Assembly: GCF_016125515.1 (NCBI RefSeq)
Contig: NZ_WGLO01000003.1
Coordinates: forward strand, 62,001-126,000
Length of the DNA stretch: 64,000 bases
DNA from: Hyphomonas sp.
GTDB taxonomy: Bacteria > Pseudomonadota > Alphaproteobacteria > Caulobacterales > Hyphomonadaceae
Direction: 5' to 3'
Below the pieces are notes generated by a model. That model had not been told where the DNA came from and ran no database searches. It worked only from the letters and a program-made list of their open reading frames with translations. The first letter of the stretch is position 1. Each line of letters opens with the position of its first letter. The translations under genes and the position numbers were made by a program. Shown one piece after another: positions 36,916-46,095 of the stretch.

Positions 36916-38081
36916 CGCCGCAGCAGCAAGCGCTGGCCGGCCGGGCCGGTCAGTTCGAGGGCGCCGTCGGGTGTGATCGTCCAGGCCATCTCGCCGTTCA
37001 GGGCTGCCATGTACCTCTGTTCCTGGTGTGCCATCGCCGGGGCGGTACAGGCGCGCTGCGTCATTGCCAGAGGTGCGAGGGTCAGTGTGGTCTCATCGGC
37101 AAGATAGACCCCGCCGAACGTGTTGCAGTTGGTGGAACCGCTGACCCGTCCATCTGCGCCGAAAGTCAGCGTCAGGTGCGAATTGTCGATGATGCCCGTG
37201 CGGTTGATGTCCTCGACGGTCCATTCCCCGCCGATCAGGACCTCCGGGTCCGGTGGCACCACTGGCGGCGCCGGGCTGATCGGGGTGCCGGTGAAGCTGA
37301 CGCCGCTCTCGCTGGTGAGCGTCAGCGCGCCGGACGGGCCTGGACGGATAGTGAGTTCAGTGATGCCGCCGAGGAGGTCCAGGAAGGTCCGTTCCTGCTC
37401 CATGATGCCATCGCCGAGGCACATCATCCGGGTCGATCCGAGGCCGGTGACGGTCAGTTTTGAACCGTCCTGCTCATAGCGGCCGAAATAGCTGTTGCAG
37501 CCGCCCGAGCCGCCGAGCTGGCCGTCGCTCCGAAACTCCAGAACCGGCTCCCGGCCGGAAATGATTGCCGTGCCGCCCATCTGCGTGATCTGCCACTCGC
37601 TACCCGTCAGGTCCGGGAAAGAGGCGGGTTCAGCGACGACCACAACGCCGTCAGCGCCGGTCAGGACGAGGCGCCCTTCGGCGTCAAGCGCGATCGGAAC
37701 GGTGCTCTTCAGCGCCGCCGCGAGCGCCGCTTCCTGCGCCATCACACCGCCACCGAGGCAGGCCTTTTCGGTCATCTCGAACGGGGCGAAATAGATCGAC
37801 CGGCGGCTGTGCTTGAAGCTGCCGCGAAACGAATTGCACCCCGATTGACCCTGCAGGATCCCGTCCCGTGTGAACTGGATCGTGGGCACATGTCCGGCGA
37901 TGACGGGTTGCCCGCCGATCGCGGTGATGATCCATTCGCTGGCCATCAGGGCGGCCTCTTCAACCTCTGCCATCGGCGCGTCTTCTGGTGCAGCGGCAAC
38001 AGGCGGTGCAGTGGTGGTGCAGGCCGCGAGGACGAGGGCCGCTGCGCCGAGCAGCGCGGCGTGGAATCGGGTCATGGTCAT
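36912..38081 (-). CDS. Lipoprotein with three META (HslJ-like) domains
   Basis: A 389-residue lipoprotein with lipobox LVLAAC (Cys near residue 21), then a short Ala/Pro linker and three META repeats. Each repeat starts with a W-containing strand (SEWIITAIGG, SEWQITQMGG, GEWTVEDING-like) and carries the motif GCNSF, GCNSY or NCNTF followed by a late Cys (KACLGG, MMCLGD, RACTAP). Conserved Cys pairs suggest disulphides in the periplasm. META/HslJ proteins are heat-inducible or linked to resistance; exact role unknown. The adjacent lipoprotein gene is upstream, with 14 bases between them, so they probably share a transcript. Confidence 0.88.
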   Translation of the reverse strand: MTMTRFHAALLGAAALVLAACTTTAPPVAAAPEDAPMAEVEEAALMASEWIITAIGGQPVIAGHVPTIQFTRDGILQGQSGCNSFRGSFKHSRRSIYFAPFEMTEKACLGGGVMAQEAALAAALKSTVPIALDAEGRLVLTGADGVVVVAEPASFPDLTGSEWQITQMGGTAIISGREPVLEFRSDGQLGGSGGCNSYFGRYEQDGSKLTVTGLGSTRMMCLGDGIMEQERTFLDLLGGITELTIRPGPSGALTLTSESGVSFTGTPISPAPPVVPPDPEVLIGGEWTVEDINRTGIIDNSHLTLTFGADGRVSGSTNCNTFGGVYLADETTLTLAPLAMTQRACTAPAMAHQEQRYMAALNGEMAWTITPDGALELTGPAGQRLLLRR

Positions 38082-38095
38082 CTCCTCAGGCAGCC

Positions 38096-38602
38096 TCAGA
38101 ACACGTCCGTGATCTGTGTGATCTCGGCGAGCGGCGCGCCGCCGCAGCTGATCAGGACGCGGCTGTAGCCGGTCGCAAGTGCGGGGGCTTCATACTTCAC
38201 CTCCATCGTGGTGATTGCCTGCAGCGCCATGCCATCCGGCGCGAAGGGCACCAGGGTCAGGCGCAGGGCCGGATGGGCCGAGCGGTCGAGCGGGCCTTCC
38301 TGCCATTCGAACGTGTAGCCGCCGGTGCGCACATCGACCTGGCCGACCACGTGGATTGTCGGCTGCATGTCGGGGCCCGGCATCTTGTTGACCCAGGCCT
38401 GCCAGCCGCGGGATCCGATCACGGCGCAGGCTTCGGATTCGGGCATCGTTGCAGGCTCTCCGGTGCTGACGGTGATGGGTGGCGCGGCTTCGGAGGGGGC
38501 TGGATTTTCAACCGTTCCGGCGCCGATCCAGGGCATGTACTGGCAGGCCGTGAGCGTGAGCGCGGCGGCGGTGGCGATGAAGGCGAGGTGCGGTCTGGTC
38601 AT
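38096..38602 (-). CDS. Small lipoprotein of unknown function
   Basis: A 168-residue protein with signal and lipobox LTLTAC (Cys 20), then a Pro/Ala-rich tether and a compact domain with two cysteines (ESEACAVIG and VLISCGG). The segment SEACAVIGSRGWQAWVNKMPG resembles small HslJ-neighbour lipoproteins. It is the first gene of a two-gene unit with the triple-META lipoprotein, and so plausibly works with it at the cell envelope. No specific function is supported. Confidence 0.8.
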   Translation of the reverse strand: MTRPHLAFIATAAALTLTACQYMPWIGAGTVENPAPSEAAPPITVSTGEPATMPESEACAVIGSRGWQAWVNKMPGPDMQPTIHVVGQVDVRTGGYTFEWQEGPLDRSAHPALRLTLVPFAPDGMALQAITTMEVKYEAPALATGYSRVLISCGGAPLAEITQITDVF

Positions 38603-38752
38603 CGGATTCCCCTGTGCGTTCCTGTCCGGCCAGACACATTTGGGCGCGCCGGCCTGTCAAGTTAAGAGCGGTCCATCCTGTTCGCCCGGAAAGGGGGCAC
38701 AAGTATGGCCTTGTGCAACGGGCGCGCCCTGCTGTGGCCGCGCTGGGCGCGC

Positions 38753-38768
38753 CGCCAATCCGGCAGGA
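38753..38768 (+). repeat. 16-base repeat, copy 1 (upstream of terminase relic)
   Basis: CGCCAATCCGGCAGGA occurs here, 41 bases before the terminase-pseudogene start, and again at 61272-61287, 56 bases before the portal remnant. Similar bases follow in both copies. Confidence 0.5.
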
Positions 38769-38809
38769 AATCGCGCGGGGATTTGATCCGCGTGAAGGAG
38801 AAGCCCGAC

Positions 38810-40445
38810 ATGGCACCCAATTCCTTCGCCGCAGCCGCCTTCCGGCGCCTGCGCCCGGACAGCGACCGCGCCGTGCGCCTGATGCGGCCGGCCGTGCTGA
38901 TCGGCTGGAGCGTCGCCGAAATGGCCGCACAGTTCGCCCTGTCGCGCAGCACGATCAAACGCCGCCTCAAACGCCACGGCCTTTGCGCGCCCGAAGCCCC
39001 GGAAGAACGCGACCGTCGGATGACGGATGAATTGAACTGCAACCTCGCCGAAGCGCTGCTGCGCGGAGACGACGGCGCGGCCAAGGAGTTTGCCGCGCTG
39101 CTGCAGAAGCTGAACCCGGGTAGCCGCCCGAAGGCCGCCCCGGCTGAAACATCAAAGGAAGAAGATAATCCGTACACAAATGAACGACATGATGCATTCA
39201 TGGAAAAGCTCGAATCCCTGGCTGCACCGGAGTTTGAGCTGGCCGCACGCGATCATGATGGAAACCCGCTGGAAGGGTGGGGAGAACCTGGACGAATGGA
39301 CAAAAGGCTGGCGCGCCGACATCCGTTCCTGCTGAACGCCCGTCCTATGCAGCGTCCGCCGCCGGGCCTGACGCGGACGTGGTTGCATTCAGGCGGACGT
39401 GGCGCCGACAAGACACGGGCGTACGCCGAATGGGTCCGCTGGGCGGTGCTGATGGCGGGTTATGGCCGGGTGGCGCTGGTGGCGCCGACCTTTGCGGATG
39501 TGCGCGAAGTGATGATCGAGCGGCCGAGCGGCCTGATCTGGTCGGCGACGCACGAGGACGACCGGCCGGCCTGGCAGCCCTCGCGCCACCGGCTTGAAGG
39601 GCAGAATGGCGCGGTTGCCTAAGGCTTCAACGCCGAGGATCCTGACAGCCTGCGCGGCCCGCAATTCGATCTGGCCTGGTGCGACGAGGCGGCCGCCTCG
39701 GCGAAGGGGGAGGCCGCGTGGGAAAACCTGCGGCTGGCGCTTCGCCTCGACCCGAAACCGATGGCGATGGTGACGACGCCGCCGCGCCACTGCCTTGATC
39801 CGTAGGCTGAAGGCGGATCCAGGCGTCGTGGAGACGCGGATGCGGATGGCGGACAACGCGGCCAACCTGGGGGCCGGCTTTCCGGAAACGATGGCGGCGG
39901 CCTATGGCGGCGCGGCGCTGAGGCGGCAGGAACTGGACGGCGAGATGATCGACGATTGTATCGACGCGGTGGACCCGTGCATCTCGACGCGGCCCGGGTC
40001 GGACGCGTGCGGCATCGTGCTGGCGGGCGTCAAGAACGGGGTGGCCTATGCGCTGGGCGATTCCTTGGCGCCGGGCCTTACCCTGCTCGTCTGGGCGGAG
40101 CGCCCAGTGCAGCTGGCCGAGATGGGCGGCGCGTCGGCGACCCTGGCGGAGGCCAACCCGGGCGGCGACATGGTGCGCGATGTGATCGCCATGCCCGGCA
40201 CGCGCATGCCGGTGCGCCTTGTCACGGCGCGACTTAGCAAACGGGGCCGGGCCCAGCCGGTCGCGGCGCTCTACGCGCAGGGAAAGGTGCGCCAAATGGG
40301 CACCTTCCATACGCCGGAAAACCAGATGTGCCGGTTCGGCACGGCGGAGGAGCCGGGCTCTCCCGGCCGGGAGGACGCGCTGGTCTGGGCCCTTTGGGCG
40401 CCGATGGTGGAAGGGCGCGGGCCGCGGGTGCGGGTAGTGGGGTGA
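38810..40445 (+). pseudogene. GTA/phage large terminase (TerL) pseudogene with fused HTH N-terminal region
   Basis: The first ~110 codons form an HTH-like region (GWSVAEMAAQFALSRSTIKRRLKRHGL), perhaps a small-terminase-like gene now joined in frame. From about 39290 the frame matches TerL: WLHSGGRGADKTRAYAEWVR (Walker A with G to D), GRVALVAPTFADVREVMIE, then a TAA at 39620-39622 inside NGAVA-GFNAEDPDSLRG. The frame goes on through LRGPQFDLAWCDE (Walker B) to about 39790, where a 1-base shift leads to LIRRLKADPGVVETRM, GGAALRRQELDGE and the nuclease domain (DAVDP, SDACGIVLAGV, EANPGGDMVRDV, REDALVWALWAPM), ending at 40445. At least two lesions make it non-functional. No other structural GTA gene adjoins it. 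Confidence 0.85.
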
Positions 40446-40490
40446 GGGGGGAGCGAGGCGGGCAATTGACTTCCGGTGAAAGGCGCGCCA

Positions 40491-41951
40491 ATGGGTGCCA
40501 TGTCGAAACTCACCACACCTGAGGCTATCGTGGATGCGCTGGAAGCGCTCTACACCGAAGCCGTTTCCGCTCTTACCGAAACCCTGAACCGCTTCCTGCA
40601 CGATGGCACGCCGCCCGACGGCGAGCTGCGCGCGAACGGGACCTTCTGCTATCCGCAGATCCGCCTCGTCTATAACCCGGACGGCCCGCCGCCGCCTATT
40701 TCGCGGGCATTCGGCAAGATGAGCGAAGCGGGCATCTATATCACCACCGTGACGCGCCCCGCCTTCTTCCGGGACTACCTGATCGAGCAGCTGACGCCAC
40801 TGATGCGGGATTATGCCGTGGATGTGTATGTCGAACGGTCGGCCTCCGAGATCCCGTATGCCTATGTCTGGGACCAGGGGCAGGCGGCCGGGCTGGAGGA
40901 GATTTCGCCGGCAGAACTGGTGCGCTGGTTCCCTTCGCCGAAGCTGACGTTGATTGGCGACGAGGTAGCGGATGGCGAGCCATTCGATGCTGGCGACGAG
41001 CGCCCGCTGGCGCTGTTTGATGCGCAGCGGGTGGATTTCTCGCTGAAGCGCCTGCAGCACTATACCGGCACGCCGGTGGAGCATTTTCAGCATTATGTTC
41101 TGTTCACGAACTATCACCGCTATGTCGATGCCTTCTGTGACTGGGCGCTGACGCAGCTGGGCGGACACACGCGCTATACATCCCTGTCGGTGCCGGGCGG
41201 GCTGGAGATTTCGCAGCCCGACGAGGGCAGCCGGGCGGCTATCGAAGCCTCGCCCTGGCGGCGTTACCAGATGCCGGCCTATCACCTGCGCGCGAAGGAT
41301 GGCGCGGGCATCACGCTGGTGAATATCGGCGTCGGCCCGTCAAACGCGAAGACGATCACGGACCACCTGGCGGTGCTGCGTCCGCAGGTTTGGCTGATGG
41401 TCGGCCATTGCGGCGGCCTGCGCCACAGCCAGACCATTGGAGACTATGTGCTGGCGCATGCCTACCTGCGCGAGGATCATGTTCTGGACGCGGTGTTGCC
41501 GCCGGAAATTCCGGTTCCTCCGATTGCGGAGGTTCAGGTGGCGCTGGCCGAGGCGGCGGCGAAGATCACTGGCGAGAAGGGCGAAGCGCTTAAGAAGCGC
41601 CTGCGCACCGGCACTGTGGTGACCACGGACGATCGCAACTGGGAGCTGCGCTTCACGGCGTCGGCGCGGCGGTTCAACAAGAGCCGGGCCGTGGCGATCG
41701 ACATGGAGAGCGCCACGATTGCGGCCAACGGGTTCCGCCTGCGGGTGCCGTATGGCACGCTGCTTTGCGTGTCGGACAAGCCGCTGCACGGCGAGATCAA
41801 GCTGCCGGGTGCTGCGAACCGGTTCTACGAGCGGGCTATCGGCGAGCACATCCGTATCGGGATCGAAACGTTAGAGCGGCTGTCTATCGATGGCGGCGCG
41901 AGCCTGCACAGCCGCAAGCTGCGCGCGTTTGATGAGCCCCCGTTCCGGTGA
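40491..41951 (+). CDS. amn: AMP nucleosidase
   Basis: A 486-residue enzyme hydrolysing AMP to adenine and ribose-5-phosphate. It has the AMN-specific N-terminal domain (TPEAIVDALEALYTEAVSALTETLNRFL, FCYPQIRLVYNP) and the C-terminal phosphorylase-like domain (VGHCGGLRHSQTIGDYVLAHAYLREDHVLD, DMESATIAANGFRLRVPYGTLLCVSDKPLHGE). The length matches E. coli Amn (484). ATG 40491 is chosen for an AAAGG site 8 bases upstream; ATG 40500 is possible. The stop overlaps the cytidine-deaminase start, forming a nucleotide-salvage pair. Confidence 0.95.
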   Translation: MGAMSKLTTPEAIVDALEALYTEAVSALTETLNRFLHDGTPPDGELRANGTFCYPQIRLVYNPDGPPPPISRAFGKMSEAGIYITTVTRPAFFRDYLIEQLTPLMRDYAVDVYVERSASEIPYAYVWDQGQAAGLEEISPAELVRWFPSPKLTLIGDEVADGEPFDAGDERPLALFDAQRVDFSLKRLQHYTGTPVEHFQHYVLFTNYHRYVDAFCDWALTQLGGHTRYTSLSVPGGLEISQPDEGSRAAIEASPWRRYQMPAYHLRAKDGAGITLVNIGVGPSNAKTITDHLAVLRPQVWLMVGHCGGLRHSQTIGDYVLAHAYLREDHVLDAVLPPEIPVPPIAEVQVALAEAAAKITGEKGEALKKRLRTGTVVTTDDRNWELRFTASARRFNKSRAVAIDMESATIAANGFRLRVPYGTLLCVSDKPLHGEIKLPGAANRFYERAIGEHIRIGIETLERLSIDGGASLHSRKLRAFDEPPFR

Positions 41952-42340
41952 GCGGGGTGGACTGGCCTGCGCTCAAGGCGGCGGCCCTGGCGGTGCAGGC
42001 GCGGGCCTATGTTCCGTATTCGAACTATCAGGTTGGCGCGGCGCTGCTGACGGCGAGCGGCGAGATCGTGGCTGGCTGCAATGTCGAGAACGCAACCTTC
42101 GGCGCCACCTGCTGCGCCGAGCGCGCGGCGGTGTTTGCGGCGGTCGCGGCCGGGCACCGGGCGTTCCAGGCGGTTGCCGTGGTGACGAACGGCGCGGCGC
42201 CGGGCACCCCTTGCGGCATCTGTCGGCAGGTGCTGGCAGAGTTCGGCAACGACCTTGATGTATTGTGCTTCACGCCGGAAGGCATCGAGCAGCAATACCG
42301 GCTGTCCAAACTGCTGCCGCACGCCTTCACGCTGAAATAG
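41948..42340 (+). CDS. cdd: Cytidine deaminase
   Basis: A 130-residue homotetrameric-type cytidine/deoxycytidine deaminase. Zinc ligands and the catalytic Glu are in GATCCAERAAVFAAV (CAE) and TPCGICRQVLAEF (PCGxC). GTG start at 41948 overlaps the amn stop (GTGA), so translation is coupled. It makes uridine for pyrimidine salvage. The length and motifs are standard. Confidence 0.94.
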   Translation: MSGVDWPALKAAALAVQARAYVPYSNYQVGAALLTASGEIVAGCNVENATFGATCCAERAAVFAAVAAGHRAFQAVAVVTNGAAPGTPCGICRQVLAEFGNDLDVLCFTPEGIEQQYRLSKLLPHAFTLK

Positions 42341-42400
42341 GCCGCTTGCCTTGGCCCCGGATTTGGGGTGACCTATTGCGGACGGCAGCAGGAGCCGGCG

Positions 42401-45400
42401 GTGGGACAAGACGCGGACAAGATTGAGGAAATTCGGGCGCCCGAGGCGGCGGAGGACGCGCGCACGCGCGTATTCCTGAGCTATTCGCGCAAGGATGGCG
42501 AAGTCATGGGCCGGATCGCGGAGGGGCTGCAGCGGGCCGGCTTCCTCGCGGATTTCGACAAGGCGAGCCATGATCCGCACAATGTAACAGCTGGGATTTC
42601 CGCTGAGGATGAGTGGTGGAAGCGGCTGCAGGAGATGATCGCGGCTGCTGATGTGATGGCGTTCCTCGTGTCGCCGGATTCGGCGACGAGCGCAGTGTGC
42701 GACGAGGAGATCGCGTATGCCCGGGCGCTGGGCAAGCGGATCATCGCGGTGCTGGCGCGGCCGGTGGATTTTGCCAAGGCGCCGCCGCGCCTTTCGGCGC
42801 TGAACGTGCGGATCGACTTTTCGGAGAGCGGGCCGGGATTTGACGCGGCGCTGGCAGGGCTGGTGACGGCGCTGGAGATGAATGTCGGCTGGCACCGGGA
42901 GGGGCGCAAGTATTACGCGCGGGTGCAGGAATGGGACGTGGCCGGACGGCCAAAGAGCCGCCTGTTGCGCGAAGGCGCGGTGGAAGAGGTGCAGCGCTGG
43001 GCGCTGGCGCGGCCGCGCAATGAGCCGGAGCCAGGCGAGCTGTTCCTCGCCTGGATCGCCGCGAGCCGTGAGCAGATCAAACGCGACGCGGCGCGCCGGG
43101 CATTCTGGCGGCGGGTGACGGGCCTGTTCGTGATGACGACGCTGGCGGCGGTGCTTCTGGGGGCGTGGTTTGTCGTCCGTGGGCAGAGGAACCTCGGCCG
43201 CAGCGAGAGCCTGATGCTGGCGCGGACCGCCGACCAGTTCTACAACAACAACGATTACTTGCACGCTCTGCACCTCGCGATTCTCGCTTCGCGCGACAGT
43301 TTCCTGTCGCCGGCAACGGCTGAGGCGAAGGCCGCGTTTGCCAAAAGCGCGCAAGCGCTGGAGCTTGTGCGCGAGCTGGACGTGTCGGGCGGCGCAGCGG
43401 TCGATATCGTGGCGACGACGGTGGCGGCCAGCGGCAAGAGCCTGCTTGTCGAGTTGACCGACGGCTCGTCGGCGCTGTGGAGCCTGGAGACGGCTGAGCG
43501 GCTGGCGGGGCCGTTCACGACCGAGGTAGGCGACAACGGGATGCAAAAGAGCGTTTCGGCGGATGGCAGCCTGATCGTGCTCTATTGGGGCGAGGTGGCC
43601 TATGCCCTGCGCGCGGAAGCTGGCGAGGTTCTGGGGCCGTTCAAGTCAGATCCCGATGCCTATCTCTCGTTCGGCATGGGTGTTCCGTTTGCGGATGGAT
43701 CGAAGTTCCTGCTGCGTGACCAGAAGGACGGTGTCGGCCTTCGCGACGGGACCAGGGGTGAGCGGCTTGCGGTGCTGGGCGCGGATCTGGGCATGATTAT
43801 CGACGCGCAGGTGTCTGTCGACGGGCAGATCGGACTGATTGCCGGGCAGGAAAGCTATCAGTTGTGGAACCTTGAGACGTTGCAGCCGCTGAGGCCGGCG
43901 TCGCCCTATCCGCCATTCACGGTGCAGGCCTTCAAGCTGTCGCCGGACGGCACGCGGCTGCTGGTGCCGGCGGAGGGCGGGATACGGTATCTCGACGTGG
44001 CGACAGGCCGCGAGATCGCCCTGGATGGGCCGGCGCCGCCGGACACGGCGGAGGCGGAATTCGTGCCGGAGGCCGGGCGTTTCGTGTTGCTCGACGGAGA
44101 CCACCACGCTCAGATCCGGGACACGGAGACCGGCGCGCTGGTCGGCGAGCCTGTGACCTTTGAATCGACGGTCGAACCGCTGAAGGCGTCGATCGAGGGC
44201 GGCCGGTTGGTCGCGCTGTCATACCTGACCGGTACGCGGGTCTACAGCCTCGCAACCGGGGAGCTGCTCTCCTACCCGGCCGAAGGCGAGACGCCGGCGC
44301 AAGCGGCGGTGCTGGTGCCGGGCACCAATGCCTATCTCACCTTCGATGGACGCAGCGTGCAGCTTCGGTTCTCGCAGGACGGCGAGTCGGTGCCTGAAAC
44401 GCTGATCGAGGAGCATCCGGGTTTCATCGAGGACCTGACGATGTCGCCGGACGGGCGTGCGTTCCTGACATTCACGTCGGACGGCGAAGTGCGCCAGTGG
44501 GAAACGGAGTCGGGCCTGCAGATCGGCGGGCCGTGGAAGCATACGAACTATTATTCGCGAAGCGGATATCTCGGGAACGGCGACACGTTCCTGACCGTGA
44601 CAGGCGCGAAAGCGTCTGTCTGGGCGTCGCGGCCATACACACAGAGGGCGGGCCCCCTGATCGACGGCGCGGAGCCGGCCACCAGTTCGCTGATGTCGCC
44701 GGACGGACGGTTCCTGTTTGCCTGGAACCAGGTGGGGCGCGGCGTGATGTGGGACTTGGACGCCGGTGAAGCGATCGGTCCGGGCATCCTGACTGGCGAG
44801 GAGGGGTTCTGGGGCTCAGCGTTTGACCCTGCGGGATCACAGCTGGCGCTCTGGTACGAGAACCAGCTGCAGCTGATACCGACCGCGACGGGCGTGGGCG
44901 GAGAAGCGCTGGCGGAGCATCAGGACGTAGTGACCGGCGGTGCGTTCACGGAAGATGGCACGCGGCTGGTGACAGTCGACATGAGCGGCATGGTGTATGT
45001 CTGGGATACGGCGACACTCGCGGCGGTGGGCGAGCCGCGGACGCACGAGGCGTATGCGCTGCCGCCTGTCGATGGGGTGCACAAGCGGATGCTGCTGTTT
45101 GCGGGCGAGGTGGGCTACCTGATCGATCTGACGACCGGAGACGTGATCGGCGCGCCCTTGGCGCATGGCCGGCATGGCGCCGAGGATGAATCGGCCGGGC
45201 TGATGAGCGGCGGGGCACTCTCGGGCAATGGCGAGGTGGCGATGACGTTCACCGGCGAAGAGGTGCGGCTGTGGGATGCCGCGACGGGCGCGCAGAAGGG
45301 GGAGGCGATCTTCAACGGCGCAGAACCGCGCAACGTGAAACTGTCCGCAGACGGATCGCGGGTGATGGTGCTGTACGAAAAGGCCGTGGAAGTGTTCGAC

Positions 45401-45988
45401 ACGGCGACCGGAAACCGGGCCGGCCGGTTTGCCGAAGAACAGCTGGCCGATGACGGCGTGCTGAACAGTGATGGAACGGTTGCCGCAACCTGGAGCGGCG
45501 CGGCGAAGGTGCAGATCTGGGATGTCGGGACGGCGCAGGCACGCGGCAATCCCTATGACGTCGGCCTGGCGGAGCAGACCGGGATGTTCACGCCGGACGG
45601 AACGCGCATCTTGATGATCGAGCCGAGCGGGACGTTCCGGATTGCCGATGCCGCGACCGGCGACGTGCTGAGCCAGATGGAACTCTATGCCTTCGCCGGC
45701 GGCGTCTGGCAGCCGGAGGCCGGGCAGCTGCTGACGCACCGCTATAATGGCGAGACGCAGGTGTGGGACATTTCCGCAGCGCTGCGCAGCGGCGCGACCG
45801 AGGCTGACGCGGCCGAGGTGTGCCGGGCGAAGCTGGCGGGGTCGGCCCCGGTGCGCCAGCTGGACGCCTGGGCAATCTTTGCGGCGCCGATCCTGCGGGG
45901 GCGGGAGGGTGAGGATGTGTGCGCGCCGCCGCGGGCGCCGTGGTGGGACAGGGCGGCGGGGCTGGCCTTTGGCTGGATGTTCAACTGA
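42401..45988 (+). CDS. TIR-domain membrane protein with beta-propeller repeats
   Basis: About 1195 residues. A cytosolic TIR domain at 22-150 (TRVFLSYSRKDGEVM; SPDSATSAVCDEEIAYA) retains the position of the NADase glutamate, E103. A basic stretch and one membrane helix (about 241-263, GLFVMTTLAAVLLGAWFVV) follow. The rest is about 850 residues of WD40/YVTN-like repeats (SPDGTRLL, SPDGRAFLTF, VWDTATLA, RLWDAATGAQ), predicted to be periplasmic given the positive-inside rule. The start at GTG 42401 follows AGGAG at 6 bases; an upstream GTG (42368) lacks this. TIR domains cleave NAD+ or make signalling nucleotides in bacterial immunity. Downstream, same strand: a giant protease and a DUF1353 gene. 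Confidence 0.88.
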   Translation: MGQDADKIEEIRAPEAAEDARTRVFLSYSRKDGEVMGRIAEGLQRAGFLADFDKASHDPHNVTAGISAEDEWWKRLQEMIAAADVMAFLVSPDSATSAVCDEEIAYARALGKRIIAVLARPVDFAKAPPRLSALNVRIDFSESGPGFDAALAGLVTALEMNVGWHREGRKYYARVQEWDVAGRPKSRLLREGAVEEVQRWALARPRNEPEPGELFLAWIAASREQIKRDAARRAFWRRVTGLFVMTTLAAVLLGAWFVVRGQRNLGRSESLMLARTADQFYNNNDYLHALHLAILASRDSFLSPATAEAKAAFAKSAQALELVRELDVSGGAAVDIVATTVAASGKSLLVELTDGSSALWSLETAERLAGPFTTEVGDNGMQKSVSADGSLIVLYWGEVAYALRAEAGEVLGPFKSDPDAYLSFGMGVPFADGSKFLLRDQKDGVGLRDGTRGERLAVLGADLGMIIDAQVSVDGQIGLIAGQESYQLWNLETLQPLRPASPYPPFTVQAFKLSPDGTRLLVPAEGGIRYLDVATGREIALDGPAPPDTAEAEFVPEAGRFVLLDGDHHAQIRDTETGALVGEPVTFESTVEPLKASIEGGRLVALSYLTGTRVYSLATGELLSYPAEGETPAQAAVLVPGTNAYLTFDGRSVQLRFSQDGESVPETLIEEHPGFIEDLTMSPDGRAFLTFTSDGEVRQWETESGLQIGGPWKHTNYYSRSGYLGNGDTFLTVTGAKASVWASRPYTQRAGPLIDGAEPATSSLMSPDGRFLFAWNQVGRGVMWDLDAGEAIGPGILTGEEGFWGSAFDPAGSQLALWYENQLQLIPTATGVGGEALAEHQDVVTGGAFTEDGTRLVTVDMSGMVYVWDTATLAAVGEPRTHEAYALPPVDGVHKRMLLFAGEVGYLIDLTTGDVIGAPLAHGRHGAEDESAGLMSGGALSGNGEVAMTFTGEEVRLWDAATGAQKGEAIFNGAEPRNVKLSADGSRVMVLYEKAVEVFDTATGNRAGRFAEEQLADDGVLNSDGTVAATWSGAAKVQIWDVGTAQARGNPYDVGLAEQTGMFTPDGTRILMIEPSGTFRIADAATGDVLSQMELYAFAGGVWQPEAGQLLTHRYNGETQVWDISAALRSGATEADAAEVCRAKLAGSAPVRQLDAWAIFAAPILRGREGEDVCAPPRAPWWDRAAGLAFGWMFN

Positions 45989-46095
45989 CGCGGCACGCAG
46001 CCTGAAACAAATGGCACGGGGACAGACATGAATGCCTTTCCTGACGGCCATGATTAACCTAACCTTCATGAACAGACCGAAGCCGGAGTGGGACT

